This document shows, piece by piece, positions 9,597 to 18,187 of a stretch of 64,000 bases of DNA. The stretch's first letter is position 1, and the number at the start of each line of letters is the position of its first letter. Source of the DNA: Vibrio brasiliensis LMG 20546 (GTDB lineage Bacteria; Pseudomonadota; Gammaproteobacteria; Enterobacterales; Vibrionaceae); contig NZ_AEVS01000102.1 in NCBI RefSeq assembly GCF_000189255.1, forward strand, positions 1 to 64,000, read 5' to 3'. The notes below the pieces were generated by a model. The model ran no database searches. It saw only the letters and a list, made by a program, of their open reading frames with translations, and was not told the DNA's origin. A program made the translations under genes and the position numbers.

Positions 9597-9620
9597 TCTT
9601 AGTTGAAATAGCTACAATAG

Positions 9621-9647
9621 AAGCCACCCAATAGGGTGGCTTTTTTA
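9621..9647 (+). terminator. Intrinsic terminator of the porin gene
   Basis: Stem AGCCACCC/GGGTGGCT with loop AATA at 9622-9641, followed by six T. It ends the porin transcript 25 nt after the stop codon. Confidence 0.9.
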
Positions 9648-9671
9648 ATTACAATAATTCAGGGAATTTCT

Positions 9672-10319
9672 ATGAAACGACATCTATCTCTATTTGCCGT
9701 GTTATTTGCGTCGTCAGCATCGGCAGCTGTTATCGAACCTTCTAATGGTGTCGAGATCTTGTTAATTGATGGGGTAAAAGTAGAAGAAACTCGTGATGCA
9801 GCAACTGTTGAGGCTGGTCCAGTGCAACTGGTTGTTAGGTACAGTAAAAAACTAAAGGATAGCGGTAAATATCGAGTGTTTGATTCTTCACCTTATGTTA
9901 TCAATTTTGATGCTTCTGAAGAGGATATGGAAATCTCTATTCCTAAGATGTATAGCTATAGTCAGGCCAATACATTCTTTAAAAAAGATGCAGACTGGGC
10001 GATTGAAACTGAATCTGGTAAAAGCGTTAAATATACGCAAGAAGTGCTTGATCGAGGTGATGGTGTCTTCCCTTACTACGACATGCCAAAGCTAGTGCAC
10101 GAGCACAATGCAAAACGCGGCTTAGTTGTTGGCTCAGGTGCTGCACTTGCCGCAACAGCCCAAGACGCGAATGCGACCATTGTTGAAGTTGTCGAATCTG
10201 GCGAAAAGAAAGTAGTTAAGTTAGAAACTAGCAACCTAGACCAACTAAAAGCTTGGTACCTAAAATCTTCTAAACAAGAGCGTAAAGAATTCCGCCGTTG
10301 GATGATTGACCAAGAATAA
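9672..10319 (+). CDS. DUF2057 / UPF0319 periplasmic protein (YccT/CsgI-like)
   Basis: Secreted protein of 215 aa. The start at 9672 is preceded by AGGG and opens a clear signal peptide (MKRHLSLFAVLFASSASA). The mature part begins with a short beta-rich domain around the phrase VEILLIDGVKV, typical of DUF2057. E. coli YccT was renamed CsgI for its inhibition of curli assembly; whether that role holds in a Vibrio is unknown. It follows the porin after a terminator, so it probably has its own weak promoter or receives read-through. Confidence 0.85.
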   Translation: MKRHLSLFAVLFASSASAAVIEPSNGVEILLIDGVKVEETRDAATVEAGPVQLVVRYSKKLKDSGKYRVFDSSPYVINFDASEEDMEISIPKMYSYSQANTFFKKDADWAIETESGKSVKYTQEVLDRGDGVFPYYDMPKLVHEHNAKRGLVVGSGAALAATAQDANATIVEVVESGEKKVVKLETSNLDQLKAWYLKSSKQERKEFRRWMIDQE

Positions 10320-10320
10320 A

Positions 10321-10362
10321 AAAGCTTGAAATTTCGAGCTGCTAGTCACTCGCAGCTCGAAA
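10321..10362 (-). terminator. Intrinsic terminator downstream of bioA
   Basis: A perfect 11-bp stem TTTCGAGCTGC/GCAGCTCGAAA at 10332-10362 encloses a 9-nt loop. On the minus strand it is followed by TTTCAAGCTTTTTTATT, so it best ends bioA transcription. The same hairpin may also protect the 3' end of the convergent DUF2057 mRNA. Confidence 0.8.
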
Positions 10363-10370
10363 CTTAACGG

Positions 10371-11651
10371 TTAACTGCTAAAGCACTCTTCACTATTTAA
10401 CGCACACTCCACCGCATCCACCAGTTTCTGTATATGTTGAGGCTCGCTAATAAACGGCGGCATCATATAAATCAGCTTACCAAATGGGCGAATCCACACG
10501 CCTTGCTCGACAAACAGTGCTTGAATCGCTTCCATATTGACGGGTGTCGTTGTTTCAACCACACCAATTGCACCAAGCCAGCGTACGTCTGCTACTAATT
10601 CATGTTGTTTTAATTTAGGCAGTAACTCAGAAAAGAGTTGCTCGATTTGTTTTGTCTGTTGCTGCCACTCATTTTGCTCTAACAGTTCCATGCTGGCTGT
10701 CGCCACGGCACAGGCTAATGGGTTAGCCATAAAGGTTGGACCATGCATAAAACAGCCGGCTTCACCGCCACACACGGTGTCAGCGACTTCGCTTGAGGCC
10801 AGAGTAGCGGATAACGTCATATAACCACTGGTTAATGCTTTACCGACACATAGAATGTCGGGTTTGATGTCAGCATGCTCACAGGCAAACATCTTGCCGG
10901 TACGGCCAAACCCAGTCGCAATTTCATCAAGGATCAACAGTACTCCAAACTCATCGCAGAGTTCTCTGACGCCTTTCAAAAACTTCGGATGGTAAATTCG
11001 CATACCGCCAGCTCCCTGAACGATCGGTTCGAGGATTACTGCCGCTATTTCACAATGGTTTTCACTCAGTTGAGTTCTGAAATTATCCAGATCGGACTCA
11101 TCCCACTCTTGCCAGAATCCGGTTTTTGGTGAAGCGGCAAAGATGTGTTGAGGAAGGAAGCCTTTGTATAGCGAGTGCATTGAGTTATCAGGATCAGTGA
11201 CCGACATCGCGGCAAAAGTATCGCCATGATAACCATCTCTCAGGGTGAGAAACTTTGGTCTTACTTCGCCTTTGGCATGCCAGTATTGCAGCGCCATCTT
11301 CAGACTTACCTCAACCGCTACTGAACCAGAATCAGCGAGGAATACGTGCTGAAGGTTATCTGGTGCGAAAGAGAGCAGCTTCTTACACAAGTTAATGGCA
11401 GGATCGTGAGTAATGCCACCAAACATCACATGAGACATTTTATCAATCTGGCTATGAGCTGCAGCATTAAGGTGAGGGTGATTGTAACCATGAATCGCTG
11501 ACCACCATGATGACATGCCATCAATCAGCTGTTCACCGTTCTCTAATTGCAGCATGACTCCCTGGGCGGAGGAGACTGGGTAGCAGGTCAGAGGTGTCAG
11601 TGTAGAAGTGTAAGGATGCCAGATATGACGGCGATCGAAAGCGAGATCCAT
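10371..11651 (-). CDS. bioA: Adenosylmethionine-8-amino-7-oxononanoate aminotransferase
   Basis: PLP enzyme that converts KAPA to DAPA using S-adenosylmethionine as amino donor, the third committed step of biotin synthesis. The 426-aa protein has the class III aminotransferase pattern: FDRRHIWHPYTS at the N-terminus, DGYHGDT, LILDEIATGFGRTG with the cofactor-binding Asp, and the Schiff-base Lys in CVGKALTSGYM. It is divergent from bioBFCD, with a BirA-like operator between them, the classical enterobacterial layout. Confidence 0.96.
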   Translation of the reverse strand: MDLAFDRRHIWHPYTSTLTPLTCYPVSSAQGVMLQLENGEQLIDGMSSWWSAIHGYNHPHLNAAAHSQIDKMSHVMFGGITHDPAINLCKKLLSFAPDNLQHVFLADSGSVAVEVSLKMALQYWHAKGEVRPKFLTLRDGYHGDTFAAMSVTDPDNSMHSLYKGFLPQHIFAASPKTGFWQEWDESDLDNFRTQLSENHCEIAAVILEPIVQGAGGMRIYHPKFLKGVRELCDEFGVLLILDEIATGFGRTGKMFACEHADIKPDILCVGKALTSGYMTLSATLASSEVADTVCGGEAGCFMHGPTFMANPLACAVATASMELLEQNEWQQQTKQIEQLFSELLPKLKQHELVADVRWLGAIGVVETTTPVNMEAIQALFVEQGVWIRPFGKLIYMMPPFISEPQHIQKLVDAVECALNSEECFSS

Positions 11652-11691
11652 GTTCAGTTCCTGAAATTAAAATGATTAAAAAATAACCAAG

Positions 11692-11744
11692 TGTAAACTT
11701 TTGAATTTCCTTAGTGTTGACAGTCTACCTTGTGTCAGTAGACT
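11692..11744 (+). promoter_or_regulatory. bioB promoter with overlapping BirA-like operator
   Basis: TTGACA at 11717-11722 and TAGACT at 11739-11744, spaced 16 bp, form a good promoter for bioB. An imperfect dyad, TGTAAAC (11692-11698) and GTTGACA (11716-11722), overlaps its -35 box. These arms match the BirA operator half-sites (TGTAAAC/GTTTACA) with one mismatch and a long spacer. Placed between bioA and bioB, this would let BirA-biotinyl-AMP repress both directions. A bioA promoter is less clear. Confidence 0.6.
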
Positions 11745-11783
11745 AGCCAAGTAATCAAACCAACAATAATTAAAGGAAGCCAC

Positions 11784-12836
11784 GTGGAAGTACGTCACAA
11801 CTGGACAGTTGCTCAAGTAAGAGAGCTTATGGAGAAGCCATTTATGGATCTCTTGTTTGAAGCGCAACTGGTTCATCGTCAACACCAGCAACACAACCAT
11901 GTGCAGGTCAGCACGTTACTCTCAATTAAGACTGGTGCTTGTCCTGAAGATTGTAAGTACTGCCCACAGAGTGCTCGCTATACCACTGATGTAGAGAAAG
12001 AGCGCTTAATGGAAGTCGAGCGCGTTCTGGATGCAGCGCAAAAGGCTAAAAATGCTGGCTCGACACGCTTCTGTATGGGCGCTGCGTGGAAGAATCCGAA
12101 AGAGCGTGATATGCCGCACCTGACGGATATGATTAAAGGGGTTAAGGATATGGGTTTAGAAACCTGTATGACCCTTGGTATGCTGACACCAGATCAGGCC
12201 AAAGCGCTTGCGGATGCGGGTCTGGATTACTACAACCACAACTTAGACACCTCTCCTGAGTTCTACGGCAACATCATTACTACGCGTACTTATCAGGATC
12301 GTTTGGATACGCTCTCTCATGTACGTGATGCGGGTATGAAAATCTGTTCTGGCGGCATTATTGGTATGGGTGAAAACGCCAATGACCGTGCGGGACTGTT
12401 GGTTGAACTGGCAAACCTGCCAACTCACCCTGAGAGTGTACCAATCAACATGCTGGTAAAAGTAAAAGGTACGCCACTAGAGAAAGTAGAAGATGTTGAG
12501 CCGTTTGACTTTATCCGTCTGATTGCAATTGCACGAATCATGATGCCTAAATCGGCTGTACGTCTGTCTGCTGGCCGCGAAAACATGAATGAACAGATGC
12601 AAGCTTTGTGCTTTATGGCTGGTGCGAATTCGGTATTCTACGGTTGTAAACTACTGACAACACCGAACCCTTCTGAAGACAAAGATATGCTTCTGTTCCA
12701 TAAACTTGGCATCAACAGCCAGCAAGTGTCACAAAAGCCGGATGAAATAGAAGAGAACGATCTTCTCGACCGCGTTGTGGAACGTGTTGCGGCGCGTCCG
12801 ACTAAAGACGACCTATTCTACGATGCTGGCGTTTAA
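11784..12836 (+). CDS. bioB: Biotin synthase
   Basis: Radical-SAM enzyme that inserts sulfur into dethiobiotin, 350 aa. The CxxxCxxC cluster that binds the radical [4Fe-4S] centre is C53, C57, C60 in [11 protein letters not shown]; the motif [13 protein letters not shown] and the C-terminal Arg/Cys residues around the second cluster are present. Translation starts at GTG 11784 behind AAAGGA; there is no better ATG nearby. The 3' end overlaps bioF by 14 nt. Confidence 0.97.
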   Translation: MEVRHNWTVAQVRELMEKPFMDLLFEAQLVHRQHQQHNHVQVSTLLSIKTGACPEDCKYCPQSARYTTDVEKERLMEVERVLDAAQKAKNAGSTRFCMGAAWKNPKERDMPHLTDMIKGVKDMGLETCMTLGMLTPDQAKALADAGLDYYNHNLDTSPEFYGNIITTRTYQDRLDTLSHVRDAGMKICSGGIIGMGENANDRAGLLVELANLPTHPESVPINMLVKVKGTPLEKVEDVEPFDFIRLIAIARIMMPKSAVRLSAGRENMNEQMQALCFMAGANSVFYGCKLLTTPNPSEDKDMLLFHKLGINSQQVSQKPDEIEENDLLDRVVERVAARPTKDDLFYDAGV

Positions 12837-13968
12837 TAGCAGAATTAATCAAGCTCTGGAACAGCGTAAAGCCCAGAGCTTGAGTCGTTCGCTACTCAAT
12901 ATAGAAGATGGTAATCGCACTTTCCTGATTCACGATGGAGACAGCTACCTTAACTTTTCCAGCAACGATTATCTTGGACTGGCGTCGGATAAAGAGTTAA
13001 CTCAAGCATGGCAAACAGGTTTAGATCGCTTTGGCAATGGCAGTGGAGCCTCTCCGCTAGTTACCGGCCACAGCTCAGCGCATTCAGAGCTTGAAGAAAC
13101 ATTGTGTGACTGGCTTGGATTCGAACGCGCAATCCTGTTCAATTCTGGCTTTTCTGCTAACCAGGCAATGCTTTTCTCTCTGCTTGAAAAAGACGACCTG
13201 TTACTTCAAGACAAGTTAAACCATGCCTCTCTTATTGAAGCTGGAATGCTCTCTTCGGCCCGAATGAAGCGATTCAGACACAATGATGTTGAGCATCTTG
13301 CTGCTTCTATTCAGGGCAATACCTTAGTTGTTACTGAAGGTGTGTTTAGCATGGATGGCGATTTAGCACCGCTTGGCGAGATTGATTCCGTTGTTACAGG
13401 AAAAGCCTGGTTAGCGGTAGACGACGCTCATGGTATTGGCGTTCTGGCGAATGACGGCAGTGGTAGTTGCGCTTACGCAGGTATTCGGCCTGACTTATTA
13501 GTAGTCACTTTTGGCAAAGCGTTTGGCTTGTCTGGTGCTGCAATACTCTGTAGTAGTGAAGTGGGCGATTACTTAACACAGTTTGCTCGTCATCATGTCT
13601 ATTCAACGGCGATGCCGCCTGCCCAAGCAGTGGCGCTCAACACAGCAGCCAAAATGATCCAGCAGCAAACATGGCGTCGCGACAAGTTATTAGAACTGTC
13701 GCATCATTATCACGCGCTATTAAGTGGCGAACTGGGTTATTGCGAGACACAAACACCGATTAAGCCATTTATCCTCGGCAGTAGTGATAGGGCGATAGAA
13801 GTCGCCAATCAACTGAAAAGTAATGGTTTGTGGGTAACGGCTATTCGACCACCAACAGTGGCTAAAGGCAGTGCTCGATTGCGCATAACATTAACCGCGG
13901 GTCATGAAAAAGCTCATCTGACAAAGTTTGCTGAGCAGCTTAAAGCGGCCTTAAAGGGAGTAGAGTAA
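12823..13968 (+). CDS. bioF: 8-amino-7-oxononanoate synthase
   Basis: PLP-dependent alpha-oxoamine synthase joining pimeloyl-ACP and alanine to make KAPA, 381 aa. The ATG at 12823 ([12 protein letters not shown]) lies inside the end of bioB in another frame; longer upstream readings have no ATG. Visible motifs: [38 protein letters not shown] and the Schiff-base Lys in [11 protein letters not shown]. Its stop overlaps the bioC start (TAATG), so translation is coupled along the operon. Confidence 0.96.
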   Translation: MLAFNSRINQALEQRKAQSLSRSLLNIEDGNRTFLIHDGDSYLNFSSNDYLGLASDKELTQAWQTGLDRFGNGSGASPLVTGHSSAHSELEETLCDWLGFERAILFNSGFSANQAMLFSLLEKDDLLLQDKLNHASLIEAGMLSSARMKRFRHNDVEHLAASIQGNTLVVTEGVFSMDGDLAPLGEIDSVVTGKAWLAVDDAHGIGVLANDGSGSCAYAGIRPDLLVVTFGKAFGLSGAAILCSSEVGDYLTQFARHHVYSTAMPPAQAVALNTAAKMIQQQTWRRDKLLELSHHYHALLSGELGYCETQTPIKPFILGSSDRAIEVANQLKSNGLWVTAIRPPTVAKGSARLRITLTAGHEKAHLTKFAEQLKAALKGVE

Positions 13969-14768
13969 TGGAACAAGCAGTACTAGTTGCTCCTGATAGT
14001 ACAAATAATAAAGCGGCGATTGCCGATGCATTCAGTCGAGCGGCCAAATCTTATGATCAGCACGCAGAGTTTCAACGCGATGTCGGCTTACGTTTATTAG
14101 CCAAAATGCCCGATGACCTGCAAGGAAAAACGGTTCTAGACCTTGGTTGTGGTACCGGTTACTTCTCTCTAGAGCTGATAAAGCGCGGAGCGAAAGTGAT
14201 CTGTTTTGACCTGTCGCCACAGATGTTAGCTTGCGCAGAGCAGAGATGTGGTCGTGGTGCAACTTATCTTCAAGGAGACGCAGAATCACTACCGTTTGAT
14301 AATCATAGTATCGACTACGCGTTTTCGAGTTTGGCTCTGCAGTGGTGTGATGACCTTTCGGTTCCATTGAGAGAACTGCGCCGCGTGATCAAACCTCAAG
14401 GTGCAATATTTCTGTCTACATTACTCGATGGTTCTCTAATCGAGCTCAAACAGGCATGGAGCAAAATTGATTCATATCAACACGTCAATCAATTCAGTAC
14501 GGTCAATCAGGTAAAAATTGCGTTAGCGCAATCTGAATGCCATACGCATCTACTAGACTTACCGACCATTACGGTTTGGTACCAGACTGCATTTTCATTG
14601 ATGCGAGATCTGAAAGGCATTGGTGCAACTCATGTTGGCGGGAGAGCACATGGTTTGACCGGCCGCAGAGCTCTGCAACGTGTCGAGCAAGAGTATCAAA
14701 CCCATCGAAATCATCTGGGTCTTCTGCCTGCAACATATCAGGTCTGTTTAGGGGTTATTCATCTATGA
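13968..14768 (+). CDS. bioC: Malonyl-ACP O-methyltransferase
   Basis: SAM-dependent methyltransferase that masks the malonyl carboxyl so the fatty-acid elongation cycle can build pimeloyl-ACP. The 266-aa protein has a class I Rossmann fold: motif [20 protein letters not shown], then FDLSPQML and the later LQWCDD region typical of BioC. It overlaps bioF by one base and bioD by four (ATGA). No bioH is seen in the window, so the demethylating esterase must be encoded elsewhere. Confidence 0.94.
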   Translation: MEQAVLVAPDSTNNKAAIADAFSRAAKSYDQHAEFQRDVGLRLLAKMPDDLQGKTVLDLGCGTGYFSLELIKRGAKVICFDLSPQMLACAEQRCGRGATYLQGDAESLPFDNHSIDYAFSSLALQWCDDLSVPLRELRRVIKPQGAIFLSTLLDGSLIELKQAWSKIDSYQHVNQFSTVNQVKIALAQSECHTHLLDLPTITVWYQTAFSLMRDLKGIGATHVGGRAHGLTGRRALQRVEQEYQTHRNHLGLLPATYQVCLGVIHL

Positions 14769-15448
14769 TTGATGCATTTTTTATTGCGGGTACGGATACC
14801 GATGTTGGAAAAACAGTTGCTTCTAAAGCAATTTTGAACGCGTTAGCGGAAAAAGATTTAAAAACAATTGGCTATAAGCCTGTAGCGGCAGGCAGTGACA
14901 AAACCGAATCAGGTTTTCGTAACTCTGACGCACTCTACTTACAAAAAGCGGCGACTCTGGACGTTGCTTATGACGACGTAAACCCATACGCACTTGAGCT
15001 GCCTGCGTCACCACACATCGCTGCGAAACGTGAGAACGTAGAGATAGAGTATGCAGTGTTAAGTGAAAAGCTAACTCAGCATAAGAGTAAAGCGGATATT
15101 GTATTAGTTGAAGGTGCCGGAGGCTGGCGCGTGCCAGTGTCGGACACGGAATGCCTTTCTAGCTGGGTTCAGCAAGAAAAACTGCCCGTTGTGCTTGTGG
15201 TTGGTATCAAGTTAGGTTGTTTGAGTCATGCCATGTTAACGCTTGATGCGATCAAAGCTGATGGTCTGGACGTTATCGGTTGGGTAGCGAACCGTGTTAA
15301 CCCGGGTACTGAACACTATGCCGACATCATTGAGATGCTTGAGCAAAAAATCGACGCGCCTAAGATTGGAGAAATCCCATATGTTCCAAGTGTGAAGCGC
15401 CAAGGTTTGGCTAAGTATATTGACGTTACACCTCTCATCGAAGGCTAA
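14765..15448 (+). CDS. bioD: ATP-dependent dethiobiotin synthetase
   Basis: Closes the ureido ring of dethiobiotin from DAPA, CO2 and ATP; 227 aa. The P-loop is GTDTDVGKT at residues 9-17, followed by YKPVAAGSD and [12 protein letters not shown], which carry substrate and Mg contacts. The start at 14765 overlaps the bioC stop as ATGA and gives the normal family length. Last gene of the operon; a strong terminator follows. Confidence 0.95.
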   Translation: MIDAFFIAGTDTDVGKTVASKAILNALAEKDLKTIGYKPVAAGSDKTESGFRNSDALYLQKAATLDVAYDDVNPYALELPASPHIAAKRENVEIEYAVLSEKLTQHKSKADIVLVEGAGGWRVPVSDTECLSSWVQQEKLPVVLVVGIKLGCLSHAMLTLDAIKADGLDVIGWVANRVNPGTEHYADIIEMLEQKIDAPKIGEIPYVPSVKRQGLAKYIDVTPLIEG

Positions 15449-15457
15449 TTTAAAATA

Positions 15458-15487
15458 TCAAAAGGGCTGCCATTGGCAGCCCTTTTA
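15458..15487 (+). terminator. Intrinsic terminator of bioBFCD
   Basis: Perfect stem AAAAGGGCTGCC/GGCAGCCCTTTT with a 4-nt loop at about 15460-15486, starting 12 nt after the bioD stop. The symmetric A- and T-runs make it usable from the left side too, for the small minus-strand gene at 15510. Confidence 0.88.
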
Positions 15488-15509
15488 GCATCTGGTGAAG
15501 AGCGTTAAC

Positions 15510-15677
15510 TTACAGCTCTTGATTAAGCCCCATCAGCGCACTTTGAGTCTCTGCGATGCGTTTTTGAGTTTGATTGTCCGCGGAGATACCTAACTGCTGC
15601 TTTGCCTCATCTTCTGAGATCCCTAAGTGGCAGCACAACAGATCAATAGCCATTTGATAGTCGTTAGTTTCAACCAT
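15510..15677 (-). CDS. Small hypothetical protein, 55 aa
   Basis: The frame begins MVETNDYQMAIDLLCCHLGI and continues with helical, acidic sequence to LNQEL. ATG 15677 is chosen because AAGGGA precedes it by about 7 nt; a longer reading to 15758 lacks a good site. It contains a vicinal Cys pair and a segment (ISEDEAKQQLGIS) resembling a short helix-turn-helix, but this is too weak to call DNA binding. I do not recognise a family. It lies alone between bioD and htpX, convergent with bioD. Confidence 0.6.
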   Translation of the reverse strand: MVETNDYQMAIDLLCCHLGISEDEAKQQLGISADNQTQKRIAETQSALMGLNQEL

Positions 15678-15882
15678 GATTTTGTCCCTTTGTCCCATGG
15701 AGTGGATGTGGATCAGTAGTAAATCTAGCACGTTTGATTGGACTCTCAATACGACCAAAGTCTAATCCCTTGAAACGAGCGAGATGTGAGTGACGGAGTA
15801 CTTGTCGCTAATTTATTGATTGTACTGAAAATGAGAAAATTACCTGCGCTAGAAATCAAATGTTTCAATTTGCTGCTTAACC

Positions 15883-15911
15883 TTGATATTAAAAGGGATA
15901 GACTATATCTA
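15883..15911 (+). promoter_or_regulatory. Candidate htpX promoter
   Basis: TTGATA (15883-15888) and TATCTA (15906-15911) are separated by 17 bp and lie 77 bp before the htpX start. The -35 is good and the -10 only fair. A heat-shock or Cpx site would be expected from E. coli htpX, but I see no convincing sigma-32 promoter or tandem GTAAA CpxR box. Confidence 0.35.
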
Positions 15912-15987
15912 TTAGGTTAAGAACAAGCTGGTAGTCACTCGAATCTGCCAGCACATATAAAAAGCTTCCGTTTTTTGGAGAAAAGTA

Positions 15988-16851
15988 ATGAAGCGAGTAA
16001 TGTTATTCCTTGTAACCAACTTAGCTGTCCTGCTGGTATTAAGTATTGTCTTAAATATCGTTTACGCAGTCACAGGTATGCAGCCTGGCAGTCTATCAGG
16101 GTTATTGGTAATGGCTGCGGTATTTGGCTTTGGCGGTTCGTTTATCTCGTTGATGATGTCAAAGAGTATGGCACTACGTTCAGTTGGTGGCATGGTAATC
16201 GAAAGTCCACGTAACGAAACAGAGCACTGGTTGCTTGAAACAGTGCGTCGCCAGTCAGAGCAAGTAGGTATTGGTATGCCAACTGTTGCCATTTATGACT
16301 CTGCGGACATCAATGCGTTTGCCACAGGTGCAAAAAGAAATGATTCTTTGGTCGCGGTCTCAACAGGCCTGCTACACAATATGACTCGTGATGAGGCCGA
16401 AGCGGTACTTGCCCATGAGGTAAGCCATATTGCTAACGGCGACATGGTAACCATGACTCTGATGCAGGGCGTGGTTAACACCTTTGTTATCTTCCTATCA
16501 CGTTTTATTGCCAACATTGTTGCGTCAAACGACAACGAGGAAGAAGGTGGCAGTAACATGATGGTTTACTTCGGTGTAAGTATGGTTTTAGAGCTGATTT
16601 TCGGTTTCCTGGCAAGCTTCATTACCATGTGGTACAGCCGTCACCGTGAGTTCCATGCAGATGCAGGCGCCGCTCAACTGGTCGGTAAGCAGAAAATGAT
16701 TGCAGCGTTAGAACGCCTTAAAGTTAGCCATGAATCACAGCTTGAAGGCTCAATGATGGCTTTTGGTATTAACGGCAAACGCTCTTTGTCAGAACTAATG
16801 ATGACTCACCCTCCATTAGATAAACGTATCGACGCACTGCGCAATTCTTAA
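15988..16851 (+). CDS. htpX: Membrane zinc metalloprotease HtpX
   Basis: Inner-membrane M48-family protease of 287 aa involved in membrane protein quality control together with FtsH. Two N-terminal TM helices (about 3-25 and 35-57) precede the zinc motif HEVSH at 143-147; the third ligand is Glu in [13 protein letters not shown]. Two further hydrophobic segments lie near 155-175 and 190-215. A GGAG site precedes the ATG. It is a monocistronic gene with its own terminator. Confidence 0.96.
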   Translation: MKRVMLFLVTNLAVLLVLSIVLNIVYAVTGMQPGSLSGLLVMAAVFGFGGSFISLMMSKSMALRSVGGMVIESPRNETEHWLLETVRRQSEQVGIGMPTVAIYDSADINAFATGAKRNDSLVAVSTGLLHNMTRDEAEAVLAHEVSHIANGDMVTMTLMQGVVNTFVIFLSRFIANIVASNDNEEEGGSNMMVYFGVSMVLELIFGFLASFITMWYSRHREFHADAGAAQLVGKQKMIAALERLKVSHESQLEGSMMAFGINGKRSLSELMMTHPPLDKRIDALRNS

Positions 16852-16871
16852 TCTGTCGCTATAATCATTTG

Positions 16872-16903
16872 AAAAGGCTTGGTTTATAACCAAGCCTTTT
16901 TTT
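16872..16903 (+). terminator. Intrinsic terminator of htpX
   Basis: Stem AAAGGCTTGGTT/AACCAAGCCTTT around a short loop at about 16873-16899, followed by a seven-base T-run. It separates htpX from the operator region of the next operon. Confidence 0.9.
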
Positions 16904-16924
16904 GATCTGTTTGAAAATCTCTAC

Positions 16925-17018
16925 GTACAACTTTCAAAAGTTATACAAAATATGATTTGTACAACTTTACTTCTTAATCTATGTTTTATGTGTTATACAA
17001 AATAAATTATTGTATAAC
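16925..17018 (+). promoter_or_regulatory. Five-copy TTGTAYAAC half-site array: operator of the lipid-modification operon
   Basis: Five copies of a 9-10 bp element lie in 94 bp: GTACAACTTT at 16925-16934 (+), GTTATACAA at 16940-16948 (-), TTGTACAAC at 16957-16965 (+), GTTATACAA at 16992-17000 (-) and TTGTATAAC at 17010-17018 (+). Sites 2+3 form a 26-bp inverted repeat with an 8-bp spacer, and sites 4+5 a 27-bp one with a 9-bp spacer. The two centres are 52.5 bp apart, about five helical turns. TATGTT at 16980-16985 is a possible -10 between them. The TRTACA core resembles LitR/CarH MerR-family sites (the P. putida PplR box, from memory), which suggests control by light and B12. Confidence 0.75.
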
Positions 17019-17031
17019 TTTGGGGTGATAA

Positions 17032-17451
17032 ATGGATGTTCAGTCTGTAGGCAAAGTATACCAGCAGTTAAACAAGTCGAATCTTCATCTACTGTCCGAT
17101 GTATATCATCAGGAAGTGGTGTTTGAAGACGCGGCTCATCGTTTGGAAGGTTGGCAAGCACTGGAGCGCTATTTCGAAGTGCTGTACCAAAATGTCACTC
17201 GCTGTGATTTCGAGATTCAAGAGCACCAACAGCAAGACGACAGTGGTTTTCTAACCTGGCGGATGGCCCTCGAGCATCCTAAGTTGTCAAAAGGGACGGT
17301 CATCTATGTTAACGGTGTCAGCCACATTAAGTTTTCAGAGGGTAGGGTGATCTATCATCGAGACTATTTTGACCTCGGTGAAATGCTTTACGAAAACCTT
17401 CCTCTGCTTGGTTCCGTGATTAAAAGCATCAAACAGAGGTTAGGCAAATGA
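17032..17451 (+). CDS. NTF2-like / SnoaL-like domain protein
   Basis: A 139-aa protein with the cone-fold pattern of the nuclear transport factor 2 superfamily: an N-terminal helix (KVYQQLNKSNLHLLSDVYHQEVVFEDA), a central helix around LEGWQALERYF, and strands ending HIKFSEGRVIYHRDYFDLGEML. The HRDYFD motif is common in SnoaL-like members, which can be cyclases, isomerases or non-catalytic binders. First gene of the operon, with GGGGTG ahead of its ATG, and overlapping the next gene by four bases (ATGA). Its role in this pathway is unknown. Confidence 0.85.
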   Translation: MDVQSVGKVYQQLNKSNLHLLSDVYHQEVVFEDAAHRLEGWQALERYFEVLYQNVTRCDFEIQEHQQQDDSGFLTWRMALEHPKLSKGTVIYVNGVSHIKFSEGRVIYHRDYFDLGEMLYENLPLLGSVIKSIKQRLGK

Positions 17452-18176
17452 ATTGCGTGTTAATTACTGGCGCCACTTCAGGCATCGGTCACCAGTTGGC
17501 AAAAGACTATGCAGATAACGGCTGGCACGTGATTGCCTGTGGTCGTAACACTAGCGTTTTAGACCAAATGGTTGAGAGTTCACCGGCAATCTCCTCACTC
17601 GTGTTTGACCAAACTGATTTAGAGCAAACAAAGTCTGCGCTCGCACATCTCCCGATGACTCCACAACTTTGGATTTTCAACGCAGGTGACTGCGAATACA
17701 TTGATGACGGTCAGTTGGATGCCGAACTTATCAAGCGTGTTTTCGACATCAACGTTATTGGATTATCTAACGCGATCCATGCCTGCCAACACAATTTTCG
17801 CCGCGGACATCGTGTCGCGATTGTTGGTTCTATCGCAAGTGAAGTTGCATTGCCACGAGCTGAAGCTTATGGCGCTTCGAAAGCGGCAGTGAGTTATCTG
17901 GCTCGTACCTTACAATTGGATCTCAAGCCTCAGGGAATCGATGTGTCGATTGTCTATCCAGGATTCGTCAAAACCCCGCTCACTGACAAGAACACGTTTG
18001 ATATGCCGATGCTGGTATCTACTCAGCATGCCTCACAGGCGATACGTAAGGGTTTATCAAAAGGTAAAGGGCATATCTATTTTCCAACCAAATTTACTTC
18101 GATTTTGCGCCTGATTGGTGCGTTGCCGTACCGCTGGCAAAACGCACTGACGACAAAATTGCTCACGCAGGGATAG
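17448..18176 (+). CDS. Short-chain dehydrogenase/reductase
   Basis: A 242-aa Rossmann-fold oxidoreductase. The cofactor motif TGATSGIG is at residues 7-14, NAG at 78-80, the catalytic Ser in VGSIAS near 128-131, and Y141/K145 in YGASK. The Arg after the second strand (ACGRN) favours NADP(H). It ends with a basic, hydrophobic tail that may contact membrane. It is coupled to the NTF2-like gene. The substrate is not known; a lipid hydroxyl or keto group would fit the context. Confidence 0.9.
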   Translation: MNCVLITGATSGIGHQLAKDYADNGWHVIACGRNTSVLDQMVESSPAISSLVFDQTDLEQTKSALAHLPMTPQLWIFNAGDCEYIDDGQLDAELIKRVFDINVIGLSNAIHACQHNFRRGHRVAIVGSIASEVALPRAEAYGASKAAVSYLARTLQLDLKPQGIDVSIVYPGFVKTPLTDKNTFDMPMLVSTQHASQAIRKGLSKGKGHIYFPTKFTSILRLIGALPYRWQNALTTKLLTQG

Positions 18177-18187
18177 AGGCAAACATT

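Noticed and set aside
9636-9671. Extended N-terminus of the DUF2057 protein
   Set aside because: It would begin inside the porin terminator and destroy the clear signal peptide; ATG 9672 fits better.
14537-14764. 76-codon upstream extension of bioD
   Set aside because: It lies entirely within bioC in another frame; the ATGA overlap start gives the normal BioD length and P-loop position.
15841-15911. Sigma-32 heat-shock promoter for htpX
   Set aside because: CTTGATA is present but no CCCCAT-like -10 follows at the right distance; an ordinary promoter fits better.
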